Shown here piece after piece: positions 60,400 through 64,000 of a stretch of 64,000 nt of DNA. Below the pieces are notes generated by a model, which did no database searches, was not told the origin of the DNA, and saw only the letters and a program-made list of their open reading frames with translations. The DNA is from DASTCZ01 sp035308165 (lineage in GTDB: Bacteria > Acidobacteriota > Terriglobia > Acidiferrales > UBA7541). The first letter of the stretch is position 1. Each line of letters begins with the position of its first letter. The translations under genes were made by a program, and so were the position numbers. The stretch covers positions 1 through 64,000 of the forward strand of contig DATGHC010000057.1 of assembly GCA_035308165.1 (NCBI GenBank). The letters are read 5' to 3'.

Positions 60400-62292
60400 T
60401 CACGGGCTAGATTTTGGTTTGCTGACCTTGTGTTCCACATCTACGGCGTTCAGCCGGAAGTCGGTAAACGAGTGGTAGTGGTGGTACAAATGGCCCCTGA
60501 AATCGATGTACAAATCCACTTGTTGAGGAAGCCATAATTCCACCTTGTGCTTGGAAAACGGGACAAGCTGATAGTCAACCGACATGTGCTCACGGCGAAG
60601 CTGAACTTGTGGGACGGGCTGCAGAAGGTCTGTTTCCAGATGCAGTAACTGGTAGGTCTCCGCGGAGATCCAGGCGCGCCCGCGTAATCGCATCGGGTAT
60701 CCCTTTTGATCACTAACAAATTCTCGAATGCGCGGTGTTTTGTTTGGAAGTTGTTGAAAATGAACCAGCCAGGTGCCCTGGCCATTCCACTGCCCCAGGC
60801 CTTCGCACTTCATTTCAAAATCGTCCCGGAATAGCGGATGAAAAATGAGAAAGACACCGGGAGAACCCACATCCTGGAGCCGTCCCGGCAGGAGCTCCGT
60901 AACTTTGTCTTGCTCCCGCTGTTCTTCCACGCTCAACAATCCCGGAACGTCTTTGTGGATAAACACCATGTAGTTGAATACTCTCGATGTGGGGTCTGTC
61001 ACCTGACCCTTCGCGCGGATTTCGACAGATTCATATTTCTCCATAGCGGAGAATTGCTCGAGGTTGTTGACCAGCTCTTCCGCGCGCTTTCCCGCACCCG
61101 CCAGGACCTTCGGCAATGAGCACTCCCTTCCTACAGCGACGGGCGGCTGCGTGGCGTCAGAGTCCGGCGGGCCCCATGTGTCCCTGGTGGCAGGAGGTGC
61201 AATAATTCTGTCGAGAGGACCAGTGCCCGTGTCGCCCAAGGGAAGTGCTGTATCCAATGGACCAGCGGCGGCACTGCTCTGTGCCGGGCTGTTCAATTTG
61301 GCAAGCCAGGTTTCCAATTTTTTCGCTTTATAATCCCTTGGATTGTCCTTTAAGTATGCGCTGAGCACCTTGGAAGCTTGTTCCATCTCCCCGAGCCCGG
61401 CGAGAGCTTCCACTTGCGCCAGTTGGACTCCAATCGCTTTCTCGCGTCCGAGCTCCAAGGCGCGATCCGCATGTTCGCGCGCCGCGGCGAAGTTCTTTTG
61501 GCGCAGATAGGCGTAGGCAAGCGTCAGATGTGGCTGCCAAGCGGTTGGGGAAAGTGGTATAGCGCGTTCCAGGACTTCAACGGCCCCGGCGAAATCTCCG
61601 TCCTGAAATCGCAAATATCCTAACCCTTGAAGCGCGTCGTAGTACTTGGGATTCAGGGAAACCGCCTTTTCGAGATAGGGCTTACCCTTTGGACCGTCGT
61701 TCATCCAAACGTAAGTCATGCCCAGCAGATAGTTGATTTGTGAATTCCCTGGAGAGGCCTTCAAGGCCGTAATCAAATGCTTTTGTGCATTTACTATGTC
61801 TTTGGATTGCAACTCTTTCAGAGCCGTCTGCGTCTCTTTCTGGGCTTTAGGCGTAAATACCAGCGAGGGCGGTACGTTGGCAGCCTCGGCGTTTGAGCCG
61901 ATGGGCTTCAAGAGAAAGACAAGCTCTTGGATCAGTATGTCTGAAGTTAATTCAATAGTCTGTCTGGAGGTCTGGAAACCAGGCACACTGACAATCACTG
62001 CATAGCGCCCAGGAGAGACGAAGTTGAAAACATAAATGTAATCACTGCCTTCCATATGCATGGCGGCAGTGTTCCCCGTCAGTTCGCCCATGTCCGCGTA
62101 CAAATTGACGGTTGCGACCGGGATAGCCCCCCCGGTAATCGACATTACACGCACCACCAAGCGCCCCGTCCCACCGGCCATGGCGCCCGGTATCTGCGGA
62201 AGAGCCGCGGGCGACAGAGCGCAGAATGCCAGAATGATCCCAACGAACAGAGAATGGCTAAAAGGTTTGCTGATCAACCTTGGAAAATACAC
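60400..62292 (-). CDS. exported CarboxypepD-reg + TPR protein
   Basis: This 630-aa protein has a signal segment (SHSLFVGIILAFCALSPAAL), a CarboxypepD-reg-like domain (about 42-130, GRLVVRVMSITGGAIPVATV, SPGRYAVIVSVPGFQTSRQT), TPR repeats (about 150-330, DALQGLGYLRFQDGDFAGAV, HLTLAYAYLRQKNFAAAREH), a low-complexity linker and a C-terminal beta-rich domain (about 405-625, LRGRAWISAETYQLLHLETD, HKVELWLPQQVDLYIDFRGH). I do not know a named family with all three parts. The C-terminal part resembles DUF/LolA-like domains in the acidobacterial secretome. It precedes thrC on the same strand. Confidence 0.82.
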   Translation of the reverse strand: MYFPRLISKPFSHSLFVGIILAFCALSPAALPQIPGAMAGGTGRLVVRVMSITGGAIPVATVNLYADMGELTGNTAAMHMEGSDYIYVFNFVSPGRYAVIVSVPGFQTSRQTIELTSDILIQELVFLLKPIGSNAEAANVPPSLVFTPKAQKETQTALKELQSKDIVNAQKHLITALKASPGNSQINYLLGMTYVWMNDGPKGKPYLEKAVSLNPKYYDALQGLGYLRFQDGDFAGAVEVLERAIPLSPTAWQPHLTLAYAYLRQKNFAAAREHADRALELGREKAIGVQLAQVEALAGLGEMEQASKVLSAYLKDNPRDYKAKKLETWLAKLNSPAQSSAAAGPLDTALPLGDTGTGPLDRIIAPPATRDTWGPPDSDATQPPVAVGRECSLPKVLAGAGKRAEELVNNLEQFSAMEKYESVEIRAKGQVTDPTSRVFNYMVFIHKDVPGLLSVEEQREQDKVTELLPGRLQDVGSPGVFLIFHPLFRDDFEMKCEGLGQWNGQGTWLVHFQQLPNKTPRIREFVSDQKGYPMRLRGRAWISAETYQLLHLETDLLQPVPQVQLRREHMSVDYQLVPFSKHKVELWLPQQVDLYIDFRGHLYHHYHSFTDFRLNAVDVEHKVSKPKSSP

Positions 62293-62577
62293 TGGGCTCC
62301 TTCATTCACTCTTGCGGACGAATTTGATTCTCCACCCCGGCAACAGCAACTTGCGTGTCCTTGGCCCTGTCCGGTGAACCTATCTGGGGACTCCACGACA
62401 GATTTTCCGTTTGCGTAAACACTAGCTCCAATTGATTTCGAATTCAATGAGAAGTTGGACGATTCGGCCGTGGCCCCCTAGAAATCGCGGAGATGGTGGC
62501 GTCCGGTGAAAGTCCCAATGTGGAACGACGGGTTTCCAGACAGTGGCCAGACCGAACGGCGCAAGCTACAATGGAGT

Positions 62578-63426
62578 GTGTCCATTCGACTCATCGCCAT
62601 TGATATAGACGGGACGCTGCTTGACGGCCAATCACGGCTGCCAGAGGCCAACCAACTCGCCGTGGCCGAAGCGGTCAGTGCTGGAATTGAGGTGGCGCTG
62701 GTGACCGGCAGGCGATTCGATTTTGCCCGTCCCATCCGTGAGAAGTTGCATTGCCCCGTAACCATGATGGTGAATAACGGCGCGGTGGTGAAGTCCAACG
62801 ATGGGGTGACGCGCTTGCGGCATTTGCTTCCGGCGAGCGCCGCCAAACATGTTCTGGAGTCTGTGCCCACTTTTGAAGACGGCATGGCCGTGGTCTTCGA
62901 CCGTCCGAGCGAAAACCAGGTGATTTTTGAACGCATGAATTGGGAGGATTCAAACCGTCGCGGATATTACGAGCGCAACAAGCAGTACATCGCGTTTTGC
63001 TCACCGCTGGCGGACTGTTTGACTGAAGACCCCATTCAGGTGATGTACAACGGCAAAGTTGAAATGGCCCGCGCCGCTGCGGCGGTCTTGCGGGCGCTGC
63101 CCCGCGCAAACGAATTCTCTCTGGCGATCACTGAATACGAGGCGCGCGACTTTGCGCTGGTGGATGTGCTGAACCCGATTGTTTCAAAGGGTGCTATCCT
63201 CGCCGAATGGGCCGCGATGCAGGGCTACGCGCGCGATGAGATCATGGCCATCGGTGACAATTTGAACGACCGCGAAATGCTGGAATTTGCGGGCGTTCCC
63301 GTGGTGATGGGCAATTGCGTTTCTGAACTGAAAACCAGCGGTTGGCGGGAAACTTTGAGCAACGATAAGAACGGAGTTGCCGTGGCCATAAAAGCCTATG
63401 CGCTGGGAGGCACTCCATGCGCCTAG
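62578..63426 (+). CDS. Cof-type HAD-IIB phosphatase
   Basis: I take GTG 62578 as start, giving VSIRLIAIDIDGTLL, the usual start of this family; the frame extends to 62506, and ATG 62518 is an alternative. Motif I IAIDIDGTLLDG, motif II VALVTGRRF, motif III with Lys (NPIVSKGAILAEWAAMQG) and motif IV GDNLNDREMLEFAGVPVVMG mark a Cof/YidA-like sugar-phosphate or nucleotide-type phosphatase. Overlaps the lytic transglycosylase start by 10 bases. Confidence 0.9.
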   Translation: MSIRLIAIDIDGTLLDGQSRLPEANQLAVAEAVSAGIEVALVTGRRFDFARPIREKLHCPVTMMVNNGAVVKSNDGVTRLRHLLPASAAKHVLESVPTFEDGMAVVFDRPSENQVIFERMNWEDSNRRGYYERNKQYIAFCSPLADCLTEDPIQVMYNGKVEMARAAAAVLRALPRANEFSLAITEYEARDFALVDVLNPIVSKGAILAEWAAMQGYARDEIMAIGDNLNDREMLEFAGVPVVMGNCVSELKTSGWRETLSNDKNGVAVAIKAYALGGTPCA

Positions 63427-64000
63427 CTACGCGCCTTGCCGCCATAGTGGCGCTGGCTGCAGCCATGGCCTTTCCCGCGCGCGCCGAATATGCGGTCCTC
63501 TCATCGGGTGCGAGGCTTCACATCGGTGGATTTGAGCGAGTTGGCGACCGGGTGCTCCTGCATATGGATGGTGGGACTGTCAGTGTGGCGGCGGAGGACG
63601 TGCTGCGAATTGAACCGGAAGAGGTTTTTAGTCCGGTCGCCGCGCCTGTTGAGCCGAAAACAGAATCCCCGACTGGGCAGTATGGCGAGCTGATCAAGGC
63701 CGCTGCGGCCAAATACGGGCTTGAGCCGAAGCTGCTGGAAAGCGTGATGGCGGCGGAATCGAATTTCAATCCGCGGGCCATCTCCCGCAGAAATGCGCTC
63801 GGACTAATGCAGCTCTTGCCGGAAACCGCGCAGAGGATGGCGGTGAAGAATCCGTTCGATCCCGCGCAGAATATCGAGGGCGGGGCCAGGTACTTGCGTC
63901 AAATGCTGGACCGATTTTCGGGGAACCTGATGCTGGCGCTTGCCGCATACAATGCGGGACCTGACAAAGTGACGTATTACGGGGGCGTGCCACCATTTCG
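63417..64000 (+). CDS. lytic transglycosylase (partial, 3' end outside window)
   Basis: ATG 63417 lies 6 bases after GGGAGG and overlaps the HAD stop. The 194 visible codons read: signal peptide ending PARAE, a small beta domain (LHIGGFERVGDRVLLHMDGG) and the SLT lysozyme-fold domain: LLESVMAAESNFNPRAIS (catalytic Glu), ALGLMQLLPETAQRMAV, ARYLRQMLDRFSGNLMLALA and AAYNAGPDKV. It cleaves peptidoglycan in the periplasm with 1,6-anhydro product. Confidence 0.93.
   Translation, partial: MRLATRLAAIVALAAAMAFPARAEYAVLSSGARLHIGGFERVGDRVLLHMDGGTVSVAAEDVLRIEPEEVFSPVAAPVEPKTESPTGQYGELIKAAAAKYGLEPKLLESVMAAESNFNPRAISRRNALGLMQLLPETAQRMAVKNPFDPAQNIEGGARYLRQMLDRFSGNLMLALAAYNAGPDKVTYYGGVPPF

Overview
The window looks like a chromosomal segment of an Acidobacteriota (Acidobacteria) genome. 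The evidence is a secreted protein with the VWFA-related domain that is expanded in that phylum, two very large carboxypeptidase-regulatory/TonB-type outer-membrane barrels, an ADOP-type (acidobacterial duplicated orphan permease) MacB-like permease, a YpdA-type bacillithiol reductase, and a Gram-negative Tol-Pal system. The sequence is moderately GC-rich. I see no phage, insertion sequence, rRNA or CRISPR array.

Layout. 1-10638 (minus) is one colinear run: a 1174-aa outer-membrane barrel, a VWFA protein, a MurG-like glycosyltransferase, two GT4 glycosyltransferases and an APH-type kinase cut by the window edge. Several of these genes overlap by 1-4 bases. After a 563-base AT-rich gap come a secreted metallophosphoesterase (plus) and a minus-strand run of parA, parB, two unknown small genes and ypdA. 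16187-18094 holds miaB and a bifunctional-nuclease-family gene. 18401-21745 is a second TonB receptor behind a near-consensus promoter. 21916-27922 holds an HTH-TOBE regulator divergent from the complete tolQ-tolR-tolA-tolB-pal-cpoB operon, followed by ssb.

28657-31237 (minus) holds an ECF sigma factor, a zinc-finger anti-sigma factor, a Spy-like periplasmic protein and an ABC ATPase. A divergent XRE regulator follows, then the nfo-leuS-guaA run (31740-37011, minus). 37135-42865 holds a secreted DUF4412-like protein, aroF (DAHP synthase), a DsbA-like protein and the ADOP permease. 43071-46081 has an M28 metallopeptidase converging on an alpha/beta hydrolase, with nested inverted repeats between them. 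46345-50790 (plus) holds prepilin peptidase, a PAS histidine kinase, an unknown exported coiled-coil protein and an NtrC-type activator, which looks like a pilus-type two-component locus. 50817-55141 (minus) runs tatB-tatC-glutaminyl cyclase-aroB-menG, divergent from a C-terminal processing protease. A tRNA-Ala(CGC), a LolA-fold-like protein, an AlaX/DHHA1 editing protein, threonine synthase and a TPR protein follow. The window ends with a HAD phosphatase overlapping a lytic transglycosylase that is cut by the edge.

Most of the window is housekeeping and envelope biology: Tol-Pal, Tat, pilus maturation, envelope stress, peptidoglycan. The least conventional part is the first 10.6 kb. Its barrel has kept the CarboxypepD-reg domain, but the normal plug domain appears to be replaced by a lysine/alanine-rich disordered stretch. 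It sits in a translationally coupled run with a VWFA protein and glycan-modifying enzymes. All functional statements are read from translated motifs; no database search was possible.
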